Below are positions 45,876 to 52,894 of a DNA stretch of 64,000 bases, piece by piece. Source of the DNA: Pseudomonas putida. GTDB taxonomy: Bacteria > Pseudomonadota > Gammaproteobacteria > Pseudomonadales > Pseudomonadaceae. A model generated the notes under the pieces. The model was not told the DNA's origin and made no database searches. It was given only the letters and a program-made list of their open reading frames with translations. A program made the translations under genes and the position numbers. The number at the start of each line of letters is the position of its first letter. Position 1 is the stretch's first letter. The DNA lies in the NCBI RefSeq assembly GCF_002741075.1, contig NZ_CP016634.1:2154501-2218500 (forward strand), written 5' to 3'.

Positions 45876-45971
45876 GTTGGCTTCTTCGGTGAGTCCGCTC
45901 CCACAGGGATCGCATGGATGCTCAAGCCTGTGCAGTACCTGTAGGAGCGGGTTTACCCGCGAAGAAGCCAA
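45876..45971. repeat. Inverted REP pair (BIME-like)
   Basis: GTTGGCTTCTTCGGTGAGTC and then CGCTCCCACAGG (from 45877) pairs with CCTGTAGGAGCGGGTTTACC and then CGCGAAGAAGCCAAC (to 45971). The long imperfect stem lies inside the operon between flavin reductase 2 and the AhpD-fold gene, and may set relative mRNA levels. Confidence 0.75.
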
Positions 45972-46006
45972 CACCGATGACCCTGTTTTGATCCGGAGTA
46001 CGGCAC

Positions 46007-46396
46007 ATGAGCAATGAAAAGTACGAAAAAGGCCTGCAGATCCGCACGCAGGTGCTGGGCGAGGATTACGTCAATCGCTCGATCCAGAACGCCGACGACT
46101 TCACCAAGCCCTTGCAAGAGCTGGTCACCGAGTACTGCTGGGGCCATGTCTGGGGCCGCGACGGCTTGTCGCTCAAAGAGCGCAGCATGATAAACTTGGC
46201 CATGATTTCCGCGCTCAACCGGCCCCATGAGCTCAAGCTGCACATTCGCGGCGCCTTGCGAAATGGCCTGAGCCGTGAACAGATACGCGAGATCCTGCTC
46301 CAGGTCGGCATTTATTGCGGCGTGCCCGCGGCGGTGGACAGCTTCCGCCTGGCCCGCGAGGCGTTCGCCGAGGCCGATGCGGAGTCAACCCGTTAA
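46007..46396 (+). CDS. Carboxymuconolactone decarboxylase family protein
   Basis: A 129-residue AhpD/CMD-fold protein of the gamma-carboxymuconolactone decarboxylase (PcaC) size. It has YCWGHVWGRDGLSLKERSMINLAMI, NRPHELKLHIRGALRNGLS and EILLQVGIYCGVPAAVDSFRLA. No CxxC redox pair is present, which favours the decarboxylase/isomerase group over AhpD peroxidases. CGGAG lies upstream. It is probably co-transcribed with the preceding genes and followed by the GntR gene, suggesting a late step on a ring-cleavage acid. Confidence 0.87.
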   Translation: MSNEKYEKGLQIRTQVLGEDYVNRSIQNADDFTKPLQELVTEYCWGHVWGRDGLSLKERSMINLAMISALNRPHELKLHIRGALRNGLSREQIREILLQVGIYCGVPAAVDSFRLAREAFAEADAESTR

Positions 46397-46486
46397 CAGC
46401 GGGCTGTTCGAACCACGCAAGGAGAGCGCCCCAGGTTCGTGGTGCTCCCCGGTTGTGGCCAGACAGCCTCATTCAGAGCGCACTCG

Positions 46487-47239
46487 ATGAAACGCCAGCC
46501 CCTCGACGACAGCTTCAAGGTCAACCGCAACCCCGTTACCCTGCGTGAAATCGTGCTCGACAAACTGCGCGGGGCGATCATGAACTTCCACCTGCTGCCC
46601 GGCGATCGCCTGGTCGAGCGCGACCTCTGCGACCGCCTCGGCGTCAGCCGTACCTCGGTGCGTGAAGCCCTGCGCCACCTGGAGTCCGAAGGCCTGGTGG
46701 AGTTCGCCGACGCCAAGGGCCCACGGGTGGCGATCATCACCCTGGAGGACGCCCGCGACATCTATGAGCTGCGCTGCGTGCTCGAAGGCCTGATCGTCCA
46801 GCTGTTCACCCTCAACGCCAAGGCCAAGGACATCCGCGCCCTGGAACGCGCGCTGGAGGTCAACCGCGAAGCGCTCGAAGAAGGCGAGCTGCAACAGGTG
46901 CTCGAATCGGTGCAAGGCTTCTATGACGTGCTCCTGGAAGGCTCCGGCAACCAGGTCGCCGCCCAACAGCTGCGCCAACTGCAGGCGCGCATCAGCTACC
47001 TGCGCGCCACCTCGGTGTCCCAGCAGAACCGCCGCGGCGCCAGCAACCAGGAGATGGAAAAGATCGTCGAGGCGATCAAGAGCGGCAATCCCCAGCTCGC
47101 ACACCAAGCCTCGGTCGACCACGTGCGCGCCGCCGCCAAGGTGGCCCTGGAGTACCTGCGCCAGAAGCAGGACGACAACGCCAAGGTCCGTGACATCGTC
47201 GACCCCCTGGCCCTCAAAGACCCTCGCATAGGCCGCTGA
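46487..47239 (+). CDS. GntR family regulator (FCD/FadR type), candidate regulon master
   Basis: A 250-residue regulator. The winged helix (residues ~14-80) has VLDKLRGAIMNFHLLPGDRL and RLGVSRTSVREALRHLESEGLV. The FCD effector domain (~95-230) has ARDIYELRCVLEGLIVQLF, a metal/ligand-binding all-helical fold. The start is ATG 46487 (MKRQPLDD). It is the only regulator inside the cluster. FadR-type proteins bind T-GGT-n-ACC-A-like palindromes, which is the form of the five operators found around it. It is followed after 2 bases by the Nudix gene. Confidence 0.9.
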   Translation: MKRQPLDDSFKVNRNPVTLREIVLDKLRGAIMNFHLLPGDRLVERDLCDRLGVSRTSVREALRHLESEGLVEFADAKGPRVAIITLEDARDIYELRCVLEGLIVQLFTLNAKAKDIRALERALEVNREALEEGELQQVLESVQGFYDVLLEGSGNQVAAQQLRQLQARISYLRATSVSQQNRRGASNQEMEKIVEAIKSGNPQLAHQASVDHVRAAAKVALEYLRQKQDDNAKVRDIVDPLALKDPRIGR

Positions 47240-47241
47240 TC

Positions 47242-47805
47242 ATGCCCGCCGCCCCGCGCTACTGCCCGCACTGCACCACAGCGCTCGCCCGGGGCGTGCC
47301 CACCGGCGACACCCATGAGCGTCTGCATTGCACCGGGTGCGGCTACGTCCACTACATCAACCCCAAGATCATCGCCGGCTGCATCATCGAGCGCGACGGC
47401 AAGTACCTGTTGTGCCAGCGCGCCATCCCGCCGCGTCCCGGCACCTGGACCTTGCCGGCGGGCTTCATGGAGGCTGGCGAGACCACCGAGCAGGCGGCCC
47501 TGCGCGAGGTCTGGGAAGAAAGCGGCGTGCGCGGCGAGATCATCTCGCCCTATTCGATCTTCAGCGTGCCGAAGATCAGCGAGGTCTACATCATCTTCCG
47601 CGCCATCGCCACGGAAGAAACCGGCCAGTATGGCCCCGAGACCCTCGCCTACCGCTTCTTCGAGCCCGACGAGATCCCCTGGGACGAGATCTACTACCCC
47701 GCCATCCGGCAGATTCTCGAGCGCTACATCCTCGAACGCCAGGCCGGGGTCTATGGCATCTACATGGGCAACGACGACACCGGCAAGGTGCATTTCATCC
47801 GCTGA
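47242..47805 (+). CDS. Nudix hydrolase with N-terminal zinc ribbon
   Basis: A 187-residue protein. The zinc ribbon YCPHC...LHCTGCGY (residues ~8-34) precedes a Nudix domain with a full Nudix box, GFMEAGETTEQAALREVWEE then SG. It probably cleaves a nucleoside diphosphate derivative. It starts 2 bases after the GntR stop, hence is in the same operon. In this FMN-dependent cluster a dinucleotide such as FAD or NAD is an attractive but unproven substrate; a housekeeping role is equally possible. Confidence 0.87.
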   Translation: MPAAPRYCPHCTTALARGVPTGDTHERLHCTGCGYVHYINPKIIAGCIIERDGKYLLCQRAIPPRPGTWTLPAGFMEAGETTEQAALREVWEESGVRGEIISPYSIFSVPKISEVYIIFRAIATEETGQYGPETLAYRFFEPDEIPWDEIYYPAIRQILERYILERQAGVYGIYMGNDDTGKVHFIR

Positions 47806-47892
47806 GGGCTGGCCGCTTACCGCGCCGCCAATGCGCAGCGCGTGTATCCAATCTCCAGCGCAATGCTGTATCTAGTCATGGGGCCAGCAGCT

Positions 47893-48507
47893 TCAACGCA
47901 TCTGCCCGACGATCAGCCCCATCGCAATCAAGATCATCACCAGCCCCGACACTCGCCCCACCACCCTGGCCGCCGCCGGCCGGGTGCGCAGTACGGCCTT
48001 GGCGCCGTACCCCACCATCAGGTACACCACCAGCGAACTGGCCAGATGCACCAAGCCCAGCAGCAATATCTGCATCCATACCGGCCAGCTCGATGCCGGA
48101 TCGGTGAATTGCGGCAGCAGCGCAACGAACAACAGGAACACCTTGGGATTCAGGCCGCTCACGCAAAACCCCTTCAATGCCCAGCGCGATCCACTCTCCT
48201 GCGCCTGCGACCCACCGGCCTGCGGTACGGAGGGGCTCAGCAGCAGGTTGCCGCCCAGCCACAGCAGGTAGGCGCACCCCGCCAACGTCAGCAAAGACAA
48301 CGCCAGTGGATGCCCGGCGATCAAGCTGCCGACACCCGCCGCAACGATCAACGTCGCCAGGAAATGCCCCGACAGCATCCCCGCCACTGCAGGCATCACC
48401 CAACGTCCGCGCATGCCCGCCGAGATCGCATAGGCCCAGTCCGCGCCAGGGGTGATCACGAACAACATCGATACAGCCCAGAACGCCGTCAACACACTGA
48501 TTGCCAC
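47893..48507 (-). CDS. LysE family exporter
   Basis: A 204-residue membrane protein with about six helices: VLTAFWAVSMLFVITPGADWAYAI, the GMRGRWVMPAVAGMLSGH loop, GCAYLLWLGGNLL, then GFCVSGLNPKVFLLFVALLPQF. I place the start at GTG 48507 because AAGGAA lies about 8 bases upstream and this gives the usual LysE N-terminus; an ATG at 48558 would add 17 polar residues. It is divergent from an Lrp-type regulator, the standard arrangement for amino acid exporters. Confidence 0.85.
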   Translation of the reverse strand: MAISVLTAFWAVSMLFVITPGADWAYAISAGMRGRWVMPAVAGMLSGHFLATLIVAAGVGSLIAGHPLALSLLTLAGCAYLLWLGGNLLLSPSVPQAGGSQAQESGSRWALKGFCVSGLNPKVFLLFVALLPQFTDPASSWPVWMQILLLGLVHLASSLVVYLMVGYGAKAVLRTRPAAARVVGRVSGLVMILIAMGLIVGQMR

Positions 48508-48510
48508 TTC

Positions 48511-48611
48511 GAATCTTCCTTCACACGCAGTTGGGTGAAAAAAGATTACGGATTTCATCGGGGGATTTTCTTTCGTATATTCCTGCCACACCTTAAAACT
48601 ATGGAAGATTC
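48511..48611. promoter_or_regulatory. Symmetric repeats in the lysE-lrp divergent promoter
   Basis: GAATCTTCC (48511-48519) and GGAAGATTC (48603-48611) are exact inverse complements placed symmetrically just before the two divergent start codons and overlapping both ribosome sites. The AT-rich centre (AAAAAAGATTACGG, GGGGATTTTCTTTCG) fits Lrp-type binding. Confidence 0.45.
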
Positions 48612-48617
48612 TCCCCC

Positions 48618-49070
48618 ATGGACAGAACAGATCGAAAGATTCTTGCCGAGCTGCAAAAAGATGGCCGCCTCTCGGTGACCGAACTGGCCGATCGTGTGGG
48701 CCTTAGCCTCTCGCCCTGCCACCGCCGGCTCAAGGCCCTGGAGGAGTCCGGCGCGATTCTAGGCTATCACGCGCGTCTGGCACCCAGCGCATTGGGCCTG
48801 AATTTCGCCGCACTGGTGTTCGTCACCCTGCGCGAGGTCACCCGCCAGCCCGTGGCGGACTTCGAGGCGGCGGTGGCGGCGATCCCACAGATCGTCGAGG
48901 CCCAGCGCCTGTTCGGCGACCCGGACTACCTGCTGCATGTGGTGGCCCGCGATCTGCCGGCGTTCCAGAAGCTGTACGACGAACAGCTCACCAGCATTCC
49001 CAATGTGCAGCGGTTGAGTTCCACCTTGGTCATGAAGGAAGTGCTTCCGGATCGGCAACTGCCCATGTAG
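48618..49070 (+). CDS. Lrp/AsnC family regulator
   Basis: A 150-residue regulator: helix-turn-helix at residues ~1-60 (TDRKILAELQKDGRLSVTELA, VGLSLSPCHRRLKALEESG) and a RAM effector domain with LFGDPDYLLHVVARDLPAFQKLY. It is divergent from the LysE exporter (gap 110 bases), which it presumably activates in response to an amino acid. Confidence 0.9.
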   Translation: MDRTDRKILAELQKDGRLSVTELADRVGLSLSPCHRRLKALEESGAILGYHARLAPSALGLNFAALVFVTLREVTRQPVADFEAAVAAIPQIVEAQRLFGDPDYLLHVVARDLPAFQKLYDEQLTSIPNVQRLSSTLVMKEVLPDRQLPM

Positions 49071-49285
49071 GAATGTACAGCACTGGAACATCGACCAGGT
49101 TCCCCTTGCATTCGCCGTTTTCTAACCGTTTGTCAGCCTTAGTTTTTTTAACGTTTGTGGGCACATATTTACTAATTTATCGATCCCTTCCCACCCCTCA
49201 TGATCGGGCTTACAAGAACGCGTCGCCCTTTGCCGGCCCGCACCCGGGGACATTTCCGCGCCCCCTCCCTGCCTTGGAGTCCGTC

Positions 49286-50698
49286 ATGACCCGTGCAGCT
49301 ACATCGGCCCCCCTCATAGAAAAACACACGATCGGATACGTGCCCCCGCAAGACCGCCATGGAAAGGTAAGGGATCTGTTCACACTCTGGTTCGGGGGCA
49401 ACATCGCGCCCCTGCCCATCGTCACCGGCGCCTTGGGCGTGCAGCTGTTCCACCTCAACCTGGTGTGGGGCATCGTCGCCATCCTGGTCGGCCATCTGGT
49501 GGGCGGCGTGCTGATGGCGCTGCACTCGGCCCAGGGCCCACAGATGGGCATCCCGCAGATGATCCAGAGCCGCGCCCAGTTCGGCTCGCTCGGCGCATTG
49601 CTGGTGGTGGTGATCGCCGGGGTCATGTACATCGGTTTCTTCGCCTCCAACATCGTGCTGGCCGGCAAGTCGCTGCATGGCGTGGTCGACACCGTCCCGG
49701 TGCCGGTGGGCATCGTCATCGGCGCGCTGGGCTCAGGCATCATCGGCATCATCGGCTACCGCTTCATCCATGTGCTCAACCGCATCGGCACCTGGGTGCT
49801 GGGTATCGGCATCGTGGTGGGCTTTGGCTACATCTTCACTCACGTGCAGAGCGATGACTTCCTGACCCGTGGCAGCTTCAACATCTCCGGCTGGCTGGCC
49901 ACCGTGTCGCTGGCGGCGCTGTGGCAGATCGCCTTTGCGCCCTATGTGTCCGACTACTCGCGCTACCTGCCGGCCGATGTGAAGGTGTCGTCGACCTTCT
50001 GGACCACCTACCTGGGCTCGGCCCTGGGTTCGAGCCTGTCGTTCGTGTTCGGTGCGGTGGCGGTGCTGGCCATCCCGGCGGGCATGGACACCATGGACGC
50101 GGTCAAGCTTGCCACCGGCGCCATCGGCCCGCTGATGCTGGTGCTGTTCCTGCTCAGCGTGATCAGCCGCAACGCCCTCAACCTGTATGGCGCGGTGCTG
50201 TCGATCATCACCCTGGTGCAGACCTTCGCCTACCGCTGGATTCCTACCGCCAAGAGCCGCGCGGTGCTGTCGCTGGTCGTGCTGGCAGGCTGCTGCGTGG
50301 TGGCGGTGTTCGCCTCGGCGGACTTCATCGGCCACTTCGTCGACATGGTGCTGGTGCTGCTGGTGGTGCTGGTGCCGTGGACGGCGATCAACCTGATCGA
50401 CTTCTACGTCATTCACAAAGGCGACTACGACATCCAGTCGATCTTCAAGGTCGATGGCGGTATCTACGGGCGCTACAACCCTCAGGCCCTGATCGCCTAC
50501 GCGGTGGGTATCGCCGTGCAGATTCCGTTCATGAACACCCCGCTGTACGTGGGCCCGGTGTCCGCCCACATCGACGGCGCCGACCTGTCGTGGCTGGTAG
50601 GCCTGCTGGTTACCTCGCCGCTGTACTGGTGGCTGGCGACTCGCGACAGCGCCTACCGCCGCCGGCAGATGAGCGCCAAGCTCGCCGCAGGGGTTTGA
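49286..50698 (+). CDS. NCS1 family permease, copy 2
   Basis: A 470-residue 12-TM paralogue of the permease at 38823-40229, with the same blocks (HTIGYVPPQDRHGKVRDLF, NIAPLPIVTGALGVQLF, AQGPQMGIPQMIQSRAQFG, FAPYVSDYSRYLPADV, IDFYVIHKGDYDIQSIF). The start is ATG 49286, with GGAG upstream; an open frame back to 49073 is not needed. No operator of the TGGTATACCA type is seen upstream, unlike copy 1, so it may be constitutive or otherwise controlled. A strong terminator follows. Confidence 0.88.
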   Translation: MTRAATSAPLIEKHTIGYVPPQDRHGKVRDLFTLWFGGNIAPLPIVTGALGVQLFHLNLVWGIVAILVGHLVGGVLMALHSAQGPQMGIPQMIQSRAQFGSLGALLVVVIAGVMYIGFFASNIVLAGKSLHGVVDTVPVPVGIVIGALGSGIIGIIGYRFIHVLNRIGTWVLGIGIVVGFGYIFTHVQSDDFLTRGSFNISGWLATVSLAALWQIAFAPYVSDYSRYLPADVKVSSTFWTTYLGSALGSSLSFVFGAVAVLAIPAGMDTMDAVKLATGAIGPLMLVLFLLSVISRNALNLYGAVLSIITLVQTFAYRWIPTAKSRAVLSLVVLAGCCVVAVFASADFIGHFVDMVLVLLVVLVPWTAINLIDFYVIHKGDYDIQSIFKVDGGIYGRYNPQALIAYAVGIAVQIPFMNTPLYVGPVSAHIDGADLSWLVGLLVTSPLYWWLATRDSAYRRRQMSAKLAAGV

Positions 50699-50715
50699 CG
50701 TTCGGCGTGACCTGA

Positions 50716-50757
50716 AAAACAGAAGACCCGCCATGGCGGGTCTTCTGTTTTTTTGGG
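50716..50757 (+). terminator. Strong rho-independent terminator after NCS1 copy 2
   Basis: A 14-bp stem ACAGAAGACCCGCC (50719-50732) / GGCGGGTCTTCTGT (50735-50748) with a 2-base centre, preceded by an A-run and followed by a T-run to about 50754; it could work in both directions. Confidence 0.9.
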
Positions 50758-50850
50758 TTTGCGATATCACCTAAACGCACACTTGACTCACCTGATAGCG
50801 ATCGATACAGCCCATTGCCAGCATGCCGGCTCCTCGGACAAGGAGTTCCC

Positions 50851-51015
50851 CTGCCAAAACTGCCACTCATCAAGTTCATCGACCCTCGCATCAACCGCAA
50901 GCTCGTCGCCACCATCACCCTCCCGGTACTCGCCCTTGGCGGTCTCGCGATGCGGTTCAACAGTGTGTTCTTCTACAACGAAGCAGGCCAGATGACCCAC
51001 GTGCGACGCCTTGAG
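50851..51015 (+). pseudogene. Truncated 5' remnant of a membrane protein gene (possibly SPFH type)
   Basis: AAGGAG at 50840-50845 is followed by a CTG where a start codon should be, and then about 55 codons reading PKLPLIKFIDPRINRKL, a helix VATITLPVLALGGLAMRF and FFYNEAGQMTHVR. A polar start, one membrane helix and a following beta-strand-like segment resemble an SPFH/band-7 protein N-terminus (tentative). Beyond about 51010 the frame loses coding character and runs into the 3' end of the DUF1330 gene. Confidence 0.4.
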
Positions 51016-51051
51016 CCCTGTAACTCACCCATCGCGCCCGGCACTCAGTGT

Positions 51052-51345
51052 TCAGGGCGCAACGCCCTCGACAATGATCACCTCAGCCTTCGCCACCCCT
51101 TGCCGATACCGGCAAGCCTCCTGATACGCCTCGGAGCGGTAACACGCCTGGGCCTGCTCGTATGAATCGAATTCGATCACCACGCTACGCTGTGGAGTGG
51201 GCCGTCCTTCCATCGCCTCGCTGCGCCCGCCGCGGGCCAGCAGGCGCCCGCCAAATGCGGCGAAGGCTGCCGGGGCGCGCTGGGTGTATTGCTGGTATTG
51301 CTCGGGGTCGGTGACGTCCACATGGGCGATCCAGTAGGCCTTCAT
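51052..51345 (-). CDS. DUF1330 family protein
   Basis: A 97-residue ferredoxin-like (dimeric alpha-beta barrel) protein: MKAYWIAHVDVTDPEQYQQY, RAPAAFAAFGGRLLARGG, SVVIEFDSYEQAQACYRSEAY. AGGAG precedes the start. The family has no settled function; related barrels act on small reactive intermediates. It is divergent from ribBX with operator D between them, so it is a likely regulon member. Confidence 0.85.
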   Translation of the reverse strand: MKAYWIAHVDVTDPEQYQQYTQRAPAAFAAFGGRLLARGGRSEAMEGRPTPQRSVVIEFDSYEQAQACYRSEAYQEACRYRQGVAKAEVIIVEGVAP

Positions 51346-51379
51346 CCATCGCTCTCCTGTAAAAGGTTATTTGTGTATG

Positions 51380-51391
51380 ATGGTATACCAT
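51380..51391. promoter_or_regulatory. GntR-type operator D (DUF1330 / ribBX)
   Basis: A second perfect ATGGTATACCAT, in the 77-base gap between the divergent DUF1330 gene (start 51345) and ribBX (start 51423), so one site can control both. Confidence 0.85.
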
Positions 51392-51422
51392 AAAAATCAC
51401 CCTACCACAGCGAGTGTGCAGC

Positions 51423-52544
51423 ATGGCTTTCAACAGCATCGAAGAACTCCTCGAAGATTACCGCCAGGGCAAGATGGTCCTGCTGGTGGACGATGAGGAC
51501 CGTGAAAACGAAGGCGACCTGCTGATCGCCGCCGAGCGCTGTGACGCCCAGGTGATCAACTTCATGGCCCGCGAGGCGCGCGGGCTGATCTGCCTGACCC
51601 TGACCGACGAGCATTGTCAGCGGCTGGGGCTTGAGCAGATGGTGCCGGCCAACGGCAGTGTGTTCAGCACAGCGTTCACCGTTTCCATCGAGGCTGCCAC
51701 GGGCGTCACCACCGGCATCTCCGCCGCTGACCGGGCCCGCACCATCGCCGCCGCAATGGCGCCGGACGCACGCCCGGAGGACCTCGTCCAGCCAGGGCAT
51801 ATCTTCCCTCTGCGCGCTCGCGAAGGCGGCGTGCTGACCCGCGCCGGGCACACCGAAGCCGGCTGCGACCTGGCGCGCCTGGCCGGATTCACCCCCGCCT
51901 CGGTGATCGTCGAGGTACTCAACGACGACGGCACCATGGCCCGCCGCCCGGACCTCGAACTGTTCGCCGAACGCCATGGCATCAAGATCGGCACCATCGC
52001 CGACCTGATCCACTACCGCCTGAGCAATGAGCAGACCATCAAGCGCATCGGCGAGCGTGAACTGCCCACCGTGCATGGCAACTTCCGCTTGGTGACCTAT
52101 GAGGACCGCATCGACGGTGGTGTGCACATGGCCATGGTGATGGGTGATATCCGCCGAGAGCAGCCGACCCTGGTGCGGGTGCATGTGATCGACCCCTTGC
52201 GCGATCTGGTCGGTGCCGAATACGCAGGCCCCGCCAACTGGACCTTGTGGGCAGCCTTGCAGAAGGTCGCCAGCGAAGGCACCGGCGTGGTGGTGATCCT
52301 GGCCAACCATGAGTCCTCCCAGGCCCTGCTCGAACGCGTGCCGCAGCTGACCCAGCCGGCCAAGCCCTTCCAGCGAGGTCAGTCGAAGGTGTACTCGGAA
52401 GTCGGTACAGGGGCCCAGATTCTCCAGGACCTGGGCGTCGGCAAACTGCGCCACCTGGGGCCGCCGCTCAAATACGCCGGCCTGGCCGGGTACGAGCTGG
52501 AGGTGGTGCAGAGCATTCCGTTCGAGCCCGCCGAGTTCAACTGA
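51423..52544 (+). CDS. ribBX: 3,4-dihydroxy-2-butanone-4-phosphate synthase with degenerate GTP cyclohydrolase II domain
   Basis: A 373-residue RibBA-like protein. The N-terminal DHBP synthase half (residues 1-~200) is complete: [29 protein letters not shown], then [17 protein letters not shown]. It makes the four-carbon unit of riboflavin. The C-terminal half has the GTP cyclohydrolase II outline but lacks the three zinc cysteines (no CxC following HSEC). It therefore matches RibBX-type proteins rather than true RibBA. It carries operator D. I infer that it raises flavin supply when the monooxygenase pathway is induced. Confidence 0.88.
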   Translation: MAFNSIEELLEDYRQGKMVLLVDDEDRENEGDLLIAAERCDAQVINFMAREARGLICLTLTDEHCQRLGLEQMVPANGSVFSTAFTVSIEAATGVTTGISAADRARTIAAAMAPDARPEDLVQPGHIFPLRAREGGVLTRAGHTEAGCDLARLAGFTPASVIVEVLNDDGTMARRPDLELFAERHGIKIGTIADLIHYRLSNEQTIKRIGERELPTVHGNFRLVTYEDRIDGGVHMAMVMGDIRREQPTLVRVHVIDPLRDLVGAEYAGPANWTLWAALQKVASEGTGVVVILANHESSQALLERVPQLTQPAKPFQRGQSKVYSEVGTGAQILQDLGVGKLRHLGPPLKYAGLAGYELEVVQSIPFEPAEFN

Positions 52545-52575
52545 GCCAACACCACTGTCTTGCTCTGCGGGGTCT

Positions 52576-52646
52576 TCTTCGCGGGTGCACCCACTCCCAC
52601 AGGTAGCGCAGACCCTGTGGGAGTGGGCTCACCACTGCATTCGCGG
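52576..52646. repeat. Inverted REP pair
   Basis: CTTCGCGGGTGCACCCACTC and then CCACAGG, facing CCTGTGGGAGTGGGCTCACC. It lies between ribBX and the ABC importer, in a 350-base gap otherwise holding only operator E and the importer promoter. Confidence 0.7.
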
Positions 52647-52730
52647 TAACCCCATACAACCCACCACGTGGCGTTTCGCTAAATGGCACCGACGTTTTTA
52701 GTGATGGCCGGTCGCCTTCGGCCTCTTGCG

Positions 52731-52754
52731 AAAAGTTTGGAATACCATAATATG
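52731..52754 (+). promoter_or_regulatory. GntR-type operator E (ABC importer promoter)
   Basis: The core TGGAATACCA (52738-52747) lies between TTGCGA (-35-like, 52726) and TATGAT (-10, 52751). The whole 24-base interval is identical to the minus-strand promoter of NCS1 copy 1 (operator A). Confidence 0.75.
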
Positions 52755-52894
52755 ATATCCCGTAGACCTTGAGTTCTTGGCCGTACCTATACTTCAAAGA
52801 ACGGCCACGCGACATCGTTGGAAAGCTGCTCCCCGAATACATGGCGGGCGACAGGAAGCCCGCTCAAATAACAAAAGCAATGAGGGCGTTAACC

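Noticed and set aside
40549..47239. Assignment of the cluster as the Rut uracil pathway
   Set aside because: The LLM enzyme, reductase and hydrolase fit, but RutB, RutC and RutE equivalents are missing and DUF1185, CMD and aldehyde dehydrogenase genes are present instead.
49071..49285. A sixth GntR operator upstream of NCS1 permease copy 2
   Set aside because: No TGGTATACCA-like sequence with at most one or two mismatches was found in this stretch.
51346..51422. FMN riboswitch upstream of ribBX
   Set aside because: Only 77 bases separate it from the divergent gene and they are taken up by the operator; no RFN-type conserved stems are visible.
51423..52544. Calling the protein a full bifunctional RibBA
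   Set aside because: The GTP cyclohydrolase II half lacks the three zinc-binding cysteines, so only the DHBP synthase activity is supported.
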